10,415 nucleotides of DNA from contig DAOVUK010000064.1 in the NCBI GenBank assembly GCA_030632625.1, forward strand, positions 1 through 10,415. Direction: 5' to 3'. Shown here one piece after another: positions 1 through 7,027 of the stretch. Every line of letters begins with the position of its first letter. Within the stretch, counting starts at the first letter, position 1. Origin of the DNA: Gammaproteobacteria bacterium. GTDB lineage: Bacteria > Pseudomonadota > Gammaproteobacteria > GRL18. The notes below the pieces were generated by a model, which did not search any database, was not told the origin of the DNA, and saw only the letters and a program-made list of their open reading frames with translations. The translations under genes and the position numbers were made by a program.

Positions 1-361
1 ATATTTTTTTGCCGCTGATATCTTCCAGTAATTTTTTTGCCCGATCGATATCATCCCGAAAAACTGCTCTGCTTTGTAATGTTGCTCTTTGATGGGCATA
101 GCCATGACTGGCGAGTTCGTGTCCCTGATCAACAATCGCTTGAACCAGTTCAGGGTAGCGTTCTGCAACCCAGCCCAGGACAAAGAATGTACTGTGGACA
201 TTGGCTTGCTCAAACATTTCGAGTATTTTGTGTGTGTTATTTTCAACCCGACAAGGTAATTTATCCCAATCAGATGGGTCAATATTTTTTTCAAATGCCG
301 CAACCTGAAAATAGTCTTCCACATCGACACTCATGGCATTTGTTATTTTATTGATTTTCAT
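1..361 (-). CDS. XrtA-type polysaccharide deacetylase (partial, N-terminal 120 residues)
   Basis: This is the start of a polysaccharide deacetylase (NodB-like carbohydrate esterase fold) that runs off the left edge. It would remove acetyl groups from the exopolysaccharide, probably in the periplasm or at the inner membrane. The visible N-terminus has the SVDVEDYF motif (residues 11-18), which is typical of the XrtA/PEP-CTERM-associated subfamily and carries the acidic catalytic/metal residues. It is followed by TFFVLGW (58-64) and the metal-binding SHGYAH motif (85-90, H86 and H90). The family is usually about 270-290 residues, so more than half is missing here. I chose the ATG at 361-359; the methionine at residue 10 would leave almost nothing ahead of the first motif. 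An AGGAGGG ribosome-binding sequence lies about 14 nt upstream, inside a palindromic repeat. The gene follows wecB in the operon, with a 46-bp gap. Confidence 0.9.
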   Translation of the reverse strand, partial: MKINKITNAMSVDVEDYFQVAAFEKNIDPSDWDKLPCRVENNTHKILEMFEQANVHSTFFVLGWVAERYPELVQAIVDQGHELASHGYAHQRATLQSRAVFRDDIDRAKKLLEDISGKKI

Positions 362-375
362 ATATTGTTTATAAA

Positions 376-406
376 CCCTCCTAGCCTCCCTTTAAAAAAG
401 GGAGGG
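376..406. repeat. C/T-rich palindromic repeat between wecB and deacetylase genes
   Basis: The core is a perfect inverted repeat: CCTCCCTTT (385-393), a 3-nt AAA spacer, and AAAGGGAGG (397-405). It is preceded by a second CCCTCC block at 376-381. The 15-bp left part (376-390) matches positions 6382-6396 of the large inverted-repeat element with one mismatch, so both probably belong to one dispersed repeat family. On the minus-strand transcript the hairpin starts 2 nt after the wecB stop. The next GGAGG copy, outside the hairpin, serves as the deacetylase ribosome-binding site. There is no U-tract after the stem, so I do not call a terminator. Confidence 0.7.
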
Positions 407-407
407 A

Positions 408-1562
408 TCAGAGCGGTGCTTTTGATGTTAACCATGAGGCAATGTCTTTAACAATTCTTTCTGCAGCATGGCCGTCCCAGAGTTCGGGCTCACGTCCTGA
501 TTTTCCACCATGATTAATAATTTCATCAAAAGTCTCTTGTATCAGTTCACTATTAGTACCGACTATCGTGTTTGTCCCCTGGTCAACAGTTATTGGCCGC
601 TCAGTATTTTCTCTGATGGTAATACAAGGGATACCTAAAGCAGTAGTTTCTTCCTGAATGCCGCCAGAGTCTGTTATCACCAGTTTTGCACTTTTCATTA
701 AGCCGACTAACTGCATATAACCCAGAGGCGGTAAAGTGATGATCTGATCATTTTGCAGGTATTTGTCCAGTTTAAATTCTTTGATTTTACTACTGGTTCT
801 TGGATGTACAGGAAAGATGACAGGGATTGTCTGACTGGTTTTTGCAATAGCTTCCAGTAGTCGTTCCAGCACTTCCGGCTCATCAACATTTGATGGACGA
901 TGCATGGTCACCAGAGAATACTGTTTCTCTTTAACGAGAGCTTGAATCTGTGTTTTAATATTGTAGCTGTGTAATGTTTCAGAAAAATGAATGGCTTTTT
1001 GTGCATTTTTCTTCAAGGTGTCAATCATGACATTACCAACAAAACAGACTCTGTCTGTATCAATACCCTCTCTTGCCAGATTATCTTCAGCACTTCTTTC
1101 TGTAATATATAAACGATCCGATATCTGGTCGGTTAAAACTCGATTGATTTCTTCAGGCATATAACGGTCATAACTTCGAAGTCCTGCTTCAATGTGAATG
1201 ACCGGGATTTGTTTTTTCACTGCCACCAGAGCACAGGCTATTGTTGAATTGACATCACCAACCACAATAATAGCATCAGGCTGAAAGTCATCCATAACAG
1301 GTTCAAAGCGTTTCATCACTTCAGCTGTTTGCACGGCATGGCTGCCACCACCCACACCCAGATCAATATCAGGTTCTGGAATGCCTAATTGGGTAAAGAA
1401 TTGGGCCTTCATATTGTCATCATAGTGCTGTCCGGTATGCACCAGCTTGATATTAAATTTTTCGGCTGATTTTGACTCTGTATATTTAGAGAAGGCATCC
1501 ATAACAGGTGCGATTTTCATAAAGTTGGGGCGAGCGCCTACTACACAAATTAATTTAAACAT
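408..1562 (-). CDS. wecB: UDP-N-acetylglucosamine 2-epimerase (non-hydrolysing), WecB type
   Basis: This cytoplasmic enzyme interconverts UDP-GlcNAc and UDP-ManNAc, supplying ManNAc-derived sugar for the exopolysaccharide. At 384 residues it has the usual length and the GT-B-like epimerase fold. Family motifs appear in order: GARPNFMK (9-16), HTGQHYD (42-48), VGDVNST (101-107), HIEAGLRS (123-130), MPEEINR (135-141), GNVMIDT (176-182), MHRPSNVD (220-227), HPRT (253-256), ITDSGGIQEE (296-305) and ENTERP (318-323). By spacing, D103, E125, E138 and H221 correspond to the E. coli WecB active-site residues D95, E117, E131 and H213, so the enzyme looks intact. The ATG has an AAGG only 3 nt upstream, a short spacing. 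The barrel gene ends 21 bp upstream and the deacetylase gene follows, so it sits inside the EPS operon. Epimerase identity is very secure; the exact polymer made is not known. Confidence 0.96.
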   Translation of the reverse strand: MFKLICVVGARPNFMKIAPVMDAFSKYTESKSAEKFNIKLVHTGQHYDDNMKAQFFTQLGIPEPDIDLGVGGGSHAVQTAEVMKRFEPVMDDFQPDAIIVVGDVNSTIACALVAVKKQIPVIHIEAGLRSYDRYMPEEINRVLTDQISDRLYITERSAEDNLAREGIDTDRVCFVGNVMIDTLKKNAQKAIHFSETLHSYNIKTQIQALVKEKQYSLVTMHRPSNVDEPEVLERLLEAIAKTSQTIPVIFPVHPRTSSKIKEFKLDKYLQNDQIITLPPLGYMQLVGLMKSAKLVITDSGGIQEETTALGIPCITIRENTERPITVDQGTNTIVGTNSELIQETFDEIINHGGKSGREPELWDGHAAERIVKDIASWLTSKAPL

Positions 1563-1583
1563 AAGCCTTTTTCAGGTTAATAA

Positions 1584-3017
1584 TTATCGATAACTTTTTG
1601 ACAGATTGACAAAAACCCTATTTTCATCATATTCACTCGTTTTTAGATCTGCATCATTGTTGGTATATCTGTAGCCAATATTACCCGTGAGTGTTGGTGA
1701 AAAAGTTCTGCTTAGAGACCAGTCTAAAGTAGTTCTGTTCTGGGTATTATTAACAGTCACATCTTCCAGACTATCCCAGGAAAGACGAGTATTCATTGAC
1801 GTTTTTCCACCTATTCGAAAACCCCAGTCCAAACTGGTTCCTCGATTATCATTGTCTTTATTGTCAGCATCATCAAAGTATAGACGTTCAGCATAAAGAC
1901 TCAGAGTAAAAGTTGATTTACTAAATTGATAGGATGCACTGCCTGTTAAACGACGAGTTAAACGTAAATTCGGATTAAAGGTTGCCAGAGGTACATTAAT
2001 ATCATTAATATTTGAATTTTGGTTTTCATCCGGGTTGGCATTAATATCATTAATCGCCTGGCTATTATCAATAAGTTGCCCACGACTATTGGTTACGTCA
2101 TCGCTATAATTTACTTGCCAGGTGATGCGTTTGTGTCGATGAGAAAAATCTAAAAAAGCAGTTCGACCAAAGGCCCGTTCCCCCCAACTCGCATCTAAAG
2201 AAGTCCTGGGACTTGGATGCCAGTTACCACCGATAGTCCAGCCAAAGCCATCATCTACGGTATCATCATAATCTTCCTGACCGAGTCTAATCCTTAAATC
2301 TAATAAGCGAGAGTAATGATATCCCAGAGTGACATAAGCTATTTTTGTTGTGGTATCCGGGCTATCGCTATCATAACGTGTCTCATTATAATTATAATTG
2401 AGATCCCAAAAATACTGAGTAAATTTTGGTCCATTCGCTAAATGAAAATTAATCTGGTTTCCTGTGCTGTCCTCTCCGCCACTTAGTTTCACTTCATCAT
2501 AACCATAACTAATATCTGATGTGGCATAACGTTCCCAATTTTTCTTCCAGGAAGCAGTCAAGCCATAAGTATAAGTGTTGGTCAGATTATCTGAACCACT
2601 GATGTTATCTGAAGAGGCACTGGTATTTTGATCCAGCAGCACCTGTCTTGTATTGGCAAAACCATCAAGGAAAATAGCATTCTTTACAATTTCAGCCGTC
2701 GCACTGGATGATAGATTATGGTAAAAATCATTGCTGCTGCTATTGGATTCATACGACAAGCCACTGACACTATAATTTAACTGGGTTCTTAACCGGCTCC
2801 CCTCGGTAGTAATCCCTGTTCCCAGACCTGGTGTCACACGAAGTACCAGATCGCTATCTTTATTAGTGTGTGTTAAATCAACATTATCAGTATAAGTCAT
2901 GCCTACTGAAATAGATGGATTAAATTTATTAACCTCAGCTTTCGCAAATCCATTTAGACTCGCAAGCATGGTTAATGACAATATATAAACTGCTTTTTTA
3001 TTAATAGTAATAGCCAT
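1584..3017 (-). CDS. XrtA/PEP-CTERM-associated outer-membrane beta-barrel protein
   Basis: This is a 477-residue secreted protein. Its N-terminal signal peptide has lysines at 7-8, a hydrophobic core at 9-24 and a likely cleavage site after AKA (25-27). The mature part is rich in Asn, Asp, Ser, Thr and aromatic residues, in alternating amphipathic strands typical of a large outer-membrane barrel (for example YSRLLDLRIRLGQEDYDD and the C-terminal RVFVNLSKSYR). Its position directly after the autokinase matches the barrel family of XrtA EPS loci (TIGR03016-like), thought to take part in polysaccharide export or anchoring. The open frame extends 7 codons further to a GTG at 3038, but I prefer the ATG at 3017: it puts the signal peptide at the N-terminus and gives only a 17-bp overlap with the kinase gene. 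No strong ribosome-binding site is seen, so translational coupling to the kinase is likely. An Asn/Asp-rich loop carries a duplicated INDIN motif. The final residue is Arg rather than the more usual Phe or Tyr. Confidence 0.85.
   Translation of the reverse strand: MAITINKKAVYILSLTMLASLNGFAKAEVNKFNPSISVGMTYTDNVDLTHTNKDSDLVLRVTPGLGTGITTEGSRLRTQLNYSVSGLSYESNSSSNDFYHNLSSSATAEIVKNAIFLDGFANTRQVLLDQNTSASSDNISGSDNLTNTYTYGLTASWKKNWERYATSDISYGYDEVKLSGGEDSTGNQINFHLANGPKFTQYFWDLNYNYNETRYDSDSPDTTTKIAYVTLGYHYSRLLDLRIRLGQEDYDDTVDDGFGWTIGGNWHPSPRTSLDASWGERAFGRTAFLDFSHRHKRITWQVNYSDDVTNSRGQLIDNSQAINDINANPDENQNSNINDINVPLATFNPNLRLTRRLTGSASYQFSKSTFTLSLYAERLYFDDADNKDNDNRGTSLDWGFRIGGKTSMNTRLSWDSLEDVTVNNTQNRTTLDWSLSRTFSPTLTGNIGYRYTNNDADLKTSEYDENRVFVNLSKSYR
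1994..2054. repeat. 15-bp direct repeat pair inside the barrel gene
   Basis: The 15-mer ATTAATATCATTAAT occurs exactly at 1994-2008 and again at 2040-2054, 46 bp apart. It encodes the repeated INDIN peptide on either side of an Asn/Asp-rich stretch, probably an extracellular or periplasmic loop of the barrel. The spacing of 46 bp is not a multiple of 3, but both copies are read as INDIN in the same frame because the 15-mer is itself nearly periodic. Slippage or recombination between the copies could change loop length; this is inference. Confidence 0.6.
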
Positions 3018-3975
3018 AAACACTGCTCGAATCGCCACCGCGACTTTTATTCATAACAATGCCAATCACACTATTGTCATCAAATTGAGATAAAGCGTCT
3101 TTTACTTCTGTCTGTGCGGTTCTGTTTTGTTCAATCACAAAAACAATTTGCCCTACGTTTTTTGCCAGAATATTAGCTTCATTAGTGTGCAGTACAGGTG
3201 GCGAATCAATAATAATAATCCGGTCACTATAACGTCCTGACAGCTCGGTAAATAAATTCTCCATTAGATAACTACTAAAAAGCTCACTGGTTAAATGATG
3301 TTGTTTTCCTGCAAGTAATAATGTCAATTTGGGTATATTAGTCGTTAATAATACTTCAGAAAGACTATTAACCTCGCCTGAAAGATACTCAGATAAACCT
3401 GCTCTTTCTTCAAGACCAAAAACATCATTCATTGATGGCCTGAGCAGATCGGCATCCACCAATAAAACCGTATGGTCAAATTCCTGGGAAATGGCCATAG
3501 CCAGATTAATGGCTGTAAAGGTTTTGCCTTCACTTGCTAACGCACTGGTTACTTGAATTAAATTTGCTTTTTCAATAACTTGTGCAGATTTTCCTTTAAC
3601 ATTATTAATCAATGGCTGCTTTATTCTTCGATATTCTTCGTTCAAGATGCTTCTTTCTTCACTCGGAACAATAATCCCTTGATCGGCCAGATGCTGCAGA
3701 TCAATTTCAACATGGGCGGATTGAGCAGAGACATGATTAATCTGTTTTTGTTCCGTAGTTGTTTGTAGATTTAAGGCATTAGCAATAACAGCATCTTGTT
3801 CATCAAGTAATTTATCTGAACTATCAAGCACATCATTTGTGATATTTTTTTCTAAATATTGCTTATTCAGTTCAGCCTGGCTCTGTTGATTTGTGCCAGT
3901 ATTATTTTCTGCTGTAATTTTGTTTTTTTCTGCAAGAGACTTATCTTTACCTAATGCTCTTTCAATTGTACTCAT
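3001..3975 (-). CDS. XrtA-associated tyrosine autokinase (BY-kinase, CpsD/Wzc-C-terminal type)
   Basis: This is a 324-residue cytoplasmic bacterial tyrosine kinase. It partners with the adjacent chain-length protein, and its cycles of autophosphorylation are expected to control polymer length and export. The first 90 residues (MSTIERALGK start) are a polar linker, followed by the NEEYRRIK region (112-119). ATP-site elements are all present: Walker A ASEGKT (147-152), Walker A-prime LLVDADLLRP (171-180) and Walker B IIIIDSPP (253-260). The C-terminus ends in a tyrosine cluster, Y320 and Y322-Y324, as expected for the autophosphorylated tail. It belongs to the class with separate kinase and membrane proteins, here encoded by neighbours 23 bp apart. 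The last 17 bp overlap the barrel gene. The ATG has only a weak ribosome-binding sequence (GGTAA region), consistent with translation following that of the upstream gene. Confidence 0.93.
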   Translation of the reverse strand: MSTIERALGKDKSLAEKNKITAENNTGTNQQSQAELNKQYLEKNITNDVLDSSDKLLDEQDAVIANALNLQTTTEQKQINHVSAQSAHVEIDLQHLADQGIIVPSEERSILNEEYRRIKQPLINNVKGKSAQVIEKANLIQVTSALASEGKTFTAINLAMAISQEFDHTVLLVDADLLRPSMNDVFGLEERAGLSEYLSGEVNSLSEVLLTTNIPKLTLLLAGKQHHLTSELFSSYLMENLFTELSGRYSDRIIIIDSPPVLHTNEANILAKNVGQIVFVIEQNRTAQTEVKDALSQFDDNSVIGIVMNKSRGGDSSSVYGYYY

Positions 3976-3998
3976 ATAAATATATTACCGTGTTATGC

Positions 3999-5555
3999 TC
4001 AAAAATAATACCAGGCCATCAGGGCACTATAAACAGCGACCAATGCCATAAGTAAAAGGAAAAAAGATAAAGCCATCATCATTCTTCTTTGCTTCTGTGC
4101 TGGTGAGCTTATGGCAGAAACCGTGCCTAAAACAGGGTAGCTGGTTACCTGAGAAATTGCGTGCACGGAATTAAACACCGGTTTTAATTGTGAAAGCAAA
4201 AAAGAGACCCCCATACCAGCCCCCAGAGATACCAGCAAGACCAGAGAGGAAAACAAAATTCGCTTTGGACCAACGGGCTTATCTATCACTCGTGGTTGTT
4301 CTATAATCCGAAATTGAACACTATCCGTCGTTTGATCGACACTACGAGAAATACTGGCAGACTCTCTTTTTTGCAAAAACTTATTATACTGATCTTTAGT
4401 TACATTATAATCACGATTTAAAGCAACCAGTTTGGCGTCAATTTCCGGCACTGTATTAACCAGTTTTTTCATTTTTTCATAACGTGCCTCATACTCTATA
4501 ATTCGCACATTCAGGGTTTGCACCACAGCACTTGCCTGACTCAGACTAATTTTTAATTGCTGATATACCGGATTATTACCAACATCTGCAGATATTACAT
4601 CTTCATTGCTTTTTTTACTGGATTTATATGCGGCAATTTCACTGCTTCGTTTAGCTGTCAATCGTTCTAACAAACGTTTGGCAGAAATAACATCAGGGTG
4701 TTTTTCAGTATAACTGATCAAATAATTATCAATATCTGCTTCAAGCGTCACTATTCTGGCATCATAGCTGCTGGCAATGGCTGGCCCTGATGTCGGCGAT
4801 GGAATCAGATCATAAGACTCTATATCATCTTCAATATCTTCAAGCTCTTCTTCCAATGCGATCTTATTTTCTATGGCTTCTTTTAATTCTAATTTTGCCT
4901 GTTCCAATTGGCTTTGCGCAGATTTCATTTGGGAATAATAACCCTGCCCGGAAGACAACATTTCATAATTTGTCTGCTTAAATTCGGTCAGTTTTCGTTC
5001 TGCCTTTACCAGTCGTTTTTCATACTCTTTTATTTGTTTATCAATAAACTTTTTGGCTGAATCTGATTCTTCTCTTCCTTCACCCAAGGTATTTTCTACA
5101 AACACTGTCAATGTTGCCTGGACAATACGCTGAGCAATTTCAGGATCAGTATGATGAACAGAGATGTCGTAAAGATTTTCCCGACCTGTTTTTGTTATTT
5201 TAATTTTACCCTGCAATGATTTAATCAGACCATTCATCGCTTGATCGCCCTCAACATAGAGATCAAGATCAGCAATATTAATGATTTTAATCACATTGGG
5301 GCGAGTCAGCAGAGTCTTGACCATTAATCTGACCTGCTGCTCAACATTGGTTTGAATGGCAAGACCTCTCAATAGAGGTCTTAATAGTGACTGAGTATCA
5401 ATATACAACTTCCCTGTAGACTGATACTGGTTGGGCATATTGTAGACATACCCCCATCCTGCGATGCAGATTATCCAGGCAAAACCCATTGCATACCAGC
5501 GTTTATTCCAGATCCCTTTCAGGTAGCCAAAAATCTGCTCTAAAATCTCTTGCAC
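3999..5555 (-). CDS. XrtA-type polysaccharide chain-length determinant (Wzz/GumC family)
   Basis: This 518-residue inner-membrane protein regulates polysaccharide chain length and bridges polymerase to the outer-membrane exporter. A first membrane segment lies at about 21-38, followed by the Wzz signature region (YQSTGKLYIDTQ, 44-55) and the LLRPLLRGL motif (57-65) common in XrtA chain-length proteins. Residues about 165-250 and 270-400 are strongly charged and heptad-like, so a long periplasmic coiled coil is likely. The QPRVIDKPVGPKR proline motif (420-432) precedes the second membrane segment (about 433-456). A third hydrophobic segment occupies the C-terminus (about 492-516). No kinase domain is fused; the kinase is the next gene. 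The start is a GTG at 5555-5553 with AAGGA 7 nt upstream, which supports this choice. The gap to the export gene is 24 bp. Confidence 0.93.
   Translation of the reverse strand: MQEILEQIFGYLKGIWNKRWYAMGFAWIICIAGWGYVYNMPNQYQSTGKLYIDTQSLLRPLLRGLAIQTNVEQQVRLMVKTLLTRPNVIKIINIADLDLYVEGDQAMNGLIKSLQGKIKITKTGRENLYDISVHHTDPEIAQRIVQATLTVFVENTLGEGREESDSAKKFIDKQIKEYEKRLVKAERKLTEFKQTNYEMLSSGQGYYSQMKSAQSQLEQAKLELKEAIENKIALEEELEDIEDDIESYDLIPSPTSGPAIASSYDARIVTLEADIDNYLISYTEKHPDVISAKRLLERLTAKRSSEIAAYKSSKKSNEDVISADVGNNPVYQQLKISLSQASAVVQTLNVRIIEYEARYEKMKKLVNTVPEIDAKLVALNRDYNVTKDQYNKFLQKRESASISRSVDQTTDSVQFRIIEQPRVIDKPVGPKRILFSSLVLLVSLGAGMGVSFLLSQLKPVFNSVHAISQVTSYPVLGTVSAISSPAQKQRRMMMALSFFLLLMALVAVYSALMAWYYF
5361..5382. 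repeat. Perfect intragenic inverted repeat in the chain-length gene
   Basis: AAGACCTCT (5361-5369) and AGAGGTCTT (5374-5382) form a perfect 9-bp stem with a 4-nt CAAT loop. It lies in the segment encoding LLRPLLRGL, so the repeated Leu-Arg codons may be enough to explain it. In the transcript it would form a stable hairpin about 175 nt after the GTG start. Confidence 0.6.
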
Positions 5556-5579
5556 TTATAAATCCTTACTTTATATCTA

Positions 5580-6218
5580 TCAGAACCAGGCTTCTGGTAT
5601 GATCAGAATATCACCAGGGAGGATATTCACATTAGCAGATAAATCACCATCCTGAATCAATGACTCAATACGGACTGTATATTGTTCATTATGGTTTTCA
5701 ATCACTCTGGAGAGTATTGCTTTGTCACCATCGGCAAATTCAGTTAAGCCTCCCACCACAATCATCAAATCCAACAATGTCATATGCTCTTTATAAGGTA
5801 AAGCCTGAGGTTCTGATGCTTCGCCAATTACTCTAACCTGTTCACGGTAAGGTCCAACAAAACCACCAACAGTAACGCTCACAATGGGATCTTTAATATA
5901 CTCACCCAGTACTTTTTCATACAGACGGGCAATTTCTGTGGGGGTTTTTTCACTGACTTTCAAATCTTCGACCAGAGGCGCTGTAATATAACCATCAGGT
6001 CTCACCGTGGCGGATGTTGATACCTCAGGATTTCGCCAGACAAAGATACTGAGGCTGTCACCGGGACCAACAATATATCTATATTGTTCATGCTCAGTCG
6101 TAAAGGGAGCAATCGGTTGACTAGACGGTAAAGGGGGATACACCGGATTAGTACAGCCGTTGAGAACAATAACCATAGTGGCTAAAGCTATAGCGACCAA
6201 TTTCCTGTTGATTTGCAT
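5580..6218 (-). CDS. XrtA-type polysaccharide export lipoprotein (Wza-like)
   Basis: This is a 212-residue outer-membrane export factor, related to Wza but shorter, through which the exopolysaccharide would leave the periplasm. The lipoprotein signal peptide (1-21) ends in lipobox VLNGC with acylated C22 predicted. The polysaccharide-export domain spans about 46-118 (YIVGPGDSLSIFVWRNPEVS start, including VRPDGYITAPLV). One SLBB-like domain follows (about 126-208: VRVIGEASEPQALPY, then LPGDILIIPE at 200-209). This single-SLBB size is normal for the XrtA-associated family. A strong GAGGAG sits 8 nt before the ATG, the best ribosome-binding site in the operon, fitting its role as first gene. A promoter lies upstream. 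The chain-length gene follows after 24 bp. Confidence 0.93.
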   Translation of the reverse strand: MQINRKLVAIALATMVIVLNGCTNPVYPPLPSSQPIAPFTTEHEQYRYIVGPGDSLSIFVWRNPEVSTSATVRPDGYITAPLVEDLKVSEKTPTEIARLYEKVLGEYIKDPIVSVTVGGFVGPYREQVRVIGEASEPQALPYKEHMTLLDLMIVVGGLTEFADGDKAILSRVIENHNEQYTVRIESLIQDGDLSANVNILPGDILIIPEAWF

Positions 6219-6281
6219 TTTTCCATCTCCTCGAAATCAAGATGTCTGAAGTGTTAAAAATTATTTTTATTTGTCATTTAC

Positions 6282-6309
6282 AGTTTATAAGTAATAACGT
6301 AACTGTCAA
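6282..6309 (-). promoter_or_regulatory. Predicted sigma70 promoter of the EPS operon
   Basis: On the minus strand a perfect -35 box TTGACA (6309-6304) is followed after 16 bp by TAAACT (6287-6282), a 4/6 match to the -10 consensus. Transcription would start near 6275, leaving a leader of about 57 nt before the ATG at 6218. The leader is AT-rich with a short A/T palindrome near 6255-6275. No sigma54 -24/-12 pattern was seen here. Confidence 0.55.
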
Positions 6310-6335
6310 CTATTTTTACAAATAAAAGTGTACAG

Positions 6336-6549
6336 AAAGTTTGGGACTGACCAATCCTGCTTTACGCTTTAAAACTTACCCCCCTCCTAACCTCCCCCCT
6401 GAAAAAGACCAAGGGAGAGGAACTAAGAGCTAGAGCCTCACTTACCTCTGGCTCTAACTCCCTCCCCCTGTCTTTTGAGGGGGAGGGTTGGGGAGGGGGT
6501 AAAAAAGTGTAAAGATAAATTGGCTTATTTGATCTGTCCCGAAAGTTTT
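6336..6549. repeat. Imperfect inverted-repeat element of about 214 bp (MITE/REP-like)
   Basis: Two arms face each other. The left end AAAGTTTGGGACTGACCAA (6336-6354) pairs imperfectly with the right end, which on the minus strand reads AAACTTTCGGGACAGATCAA (starting 6549). Inside, the left arm C-rich block (6379-6399) pairs with the G-rich block at 6480-6500, each continuing into a GAAAAAGAC (6401-6409) / GTCTTTT (6470-6476) pair. A central stem pairs TAGAGCC (6431-6437) with GGCTCTA (6450-6456). No open frame of note lies within, so it is a non-autonomous element. The 15 bp at 6382-6396 recur with one mismatch at 376-390. It ends 27 bp upstream of the operon -35 box. Beyond it, 6550-6698 is AT-rich and I see no gene there. 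Confidence 0.7.
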
Positions 6550-6698
6550 ATATAATATTCTCATTCGTGCAACATTATATAGTCTAATTACTCATTAAAA
6601 TAGTCGTAAAATCCTACATTTGTGTTCTTATATTCTTCTTTGTATTGCGACAATTATAGGATAAGTTTCAGACTTTAGCTTAGAATTATCAAATGAAC

Positions 6699-6935
6699 TC
6701 AACAAAGAGGGGAAGCCAGCTCATTTAATAATGCCTGACTTTTGAAACGGCTTTCCCAGAAATGACCTTTGCAATTATCTTCTTCATTGGCTTTACGTGA
6801 GATATATTCATTAAGACTGCGCATAAACCAGCTGATATCCCTCAAACGGTGCCGCCAGATATCAATGATTTCATGCACTTTATTAATTTCACCTGAAGAA
6901 TGGCATTCCCCCTTGATATAACGATTAATGAGCAC
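6699..6935 (-). pseudogene. Remnant of an IS200/REP-associated Y1 transposase
   Basis: About 78 codons remain of a Y1 (HUH single-tyrosine) transposase-like protein. The recognisable part is RLRDISWFMRSLNEYISRKA followed by ANEEDNCKGHFWESRFKSQA, which matches the conserved segment of this family as I remember it (DISWFMR, LNE, AN.ED...G.FWE.RFKSQALL). The N-terminal HUH region is missing: an in-frame TAA lies a short way upstream, and the first available start is a GTG at 6935 with no convincing ribosome-binding site. The C-terminal side diverges right after QALLNE and stops, losing the tail expected after RFKSQALL. It is therefore a fragment, not a functional gene. Inverted-repeat material typical of such elements lies 150 bp away (6336-6549), so the two may share an origin; that is inference. 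Confidence 0.75.
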
Positions 6936-6993
6936 ATCGTCCCCTGGTCCTTTATTTTTTACTTTATTTTTGTTTTATTCAATAAAGAAATTG

Positions 6994-7023
6994 TGTGCCG
7001 AACAGTATTGGTTCTACAGCACA
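6994..7023 (-). terminator. Weak candidate terminator hairpin after the cNMP-binding gene
   Basis: On the minus strand TGTGC (7023-7019) pairs with GCACA (6998-6994), and an inner GAAC/GTTC pair (7014-7011 with 7003-7000) extends the stem with a small internal loop. It starts 5 nt after the stop at 7028. The stretch that follows is AT-rich but has no clean run of T, so this may not terminate efficiently. Confidence 0.25.
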
Positions 7024-7027
7024 TTAT

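Noticed and set aside
37..354. Open frame on the plus strand opposite the deacetylase gene
   Set aside because: It is the antisense shadow of a clear deacetylase frame carrying SVDVEDYF and SHGYAH motifs.
385..405. Rho-independent terminator after wecB
   Set aside because: The stem is good but is not followed by a U-tract; a ribosome-binding site and the next operon gene follow at once.
3018..3038. Upstream GTG start for the barrel protein
   Set aside because: It would add seven residues before a normal signal peptide and enlarge the overlap with the kinase gene, with no better ribosome-binding site.
6550..6698. Possible small gene or continuation of the transposase
   Set aside because: The stretch is AT-rich with stops in all frames that I read, and no recognisable protein motif.
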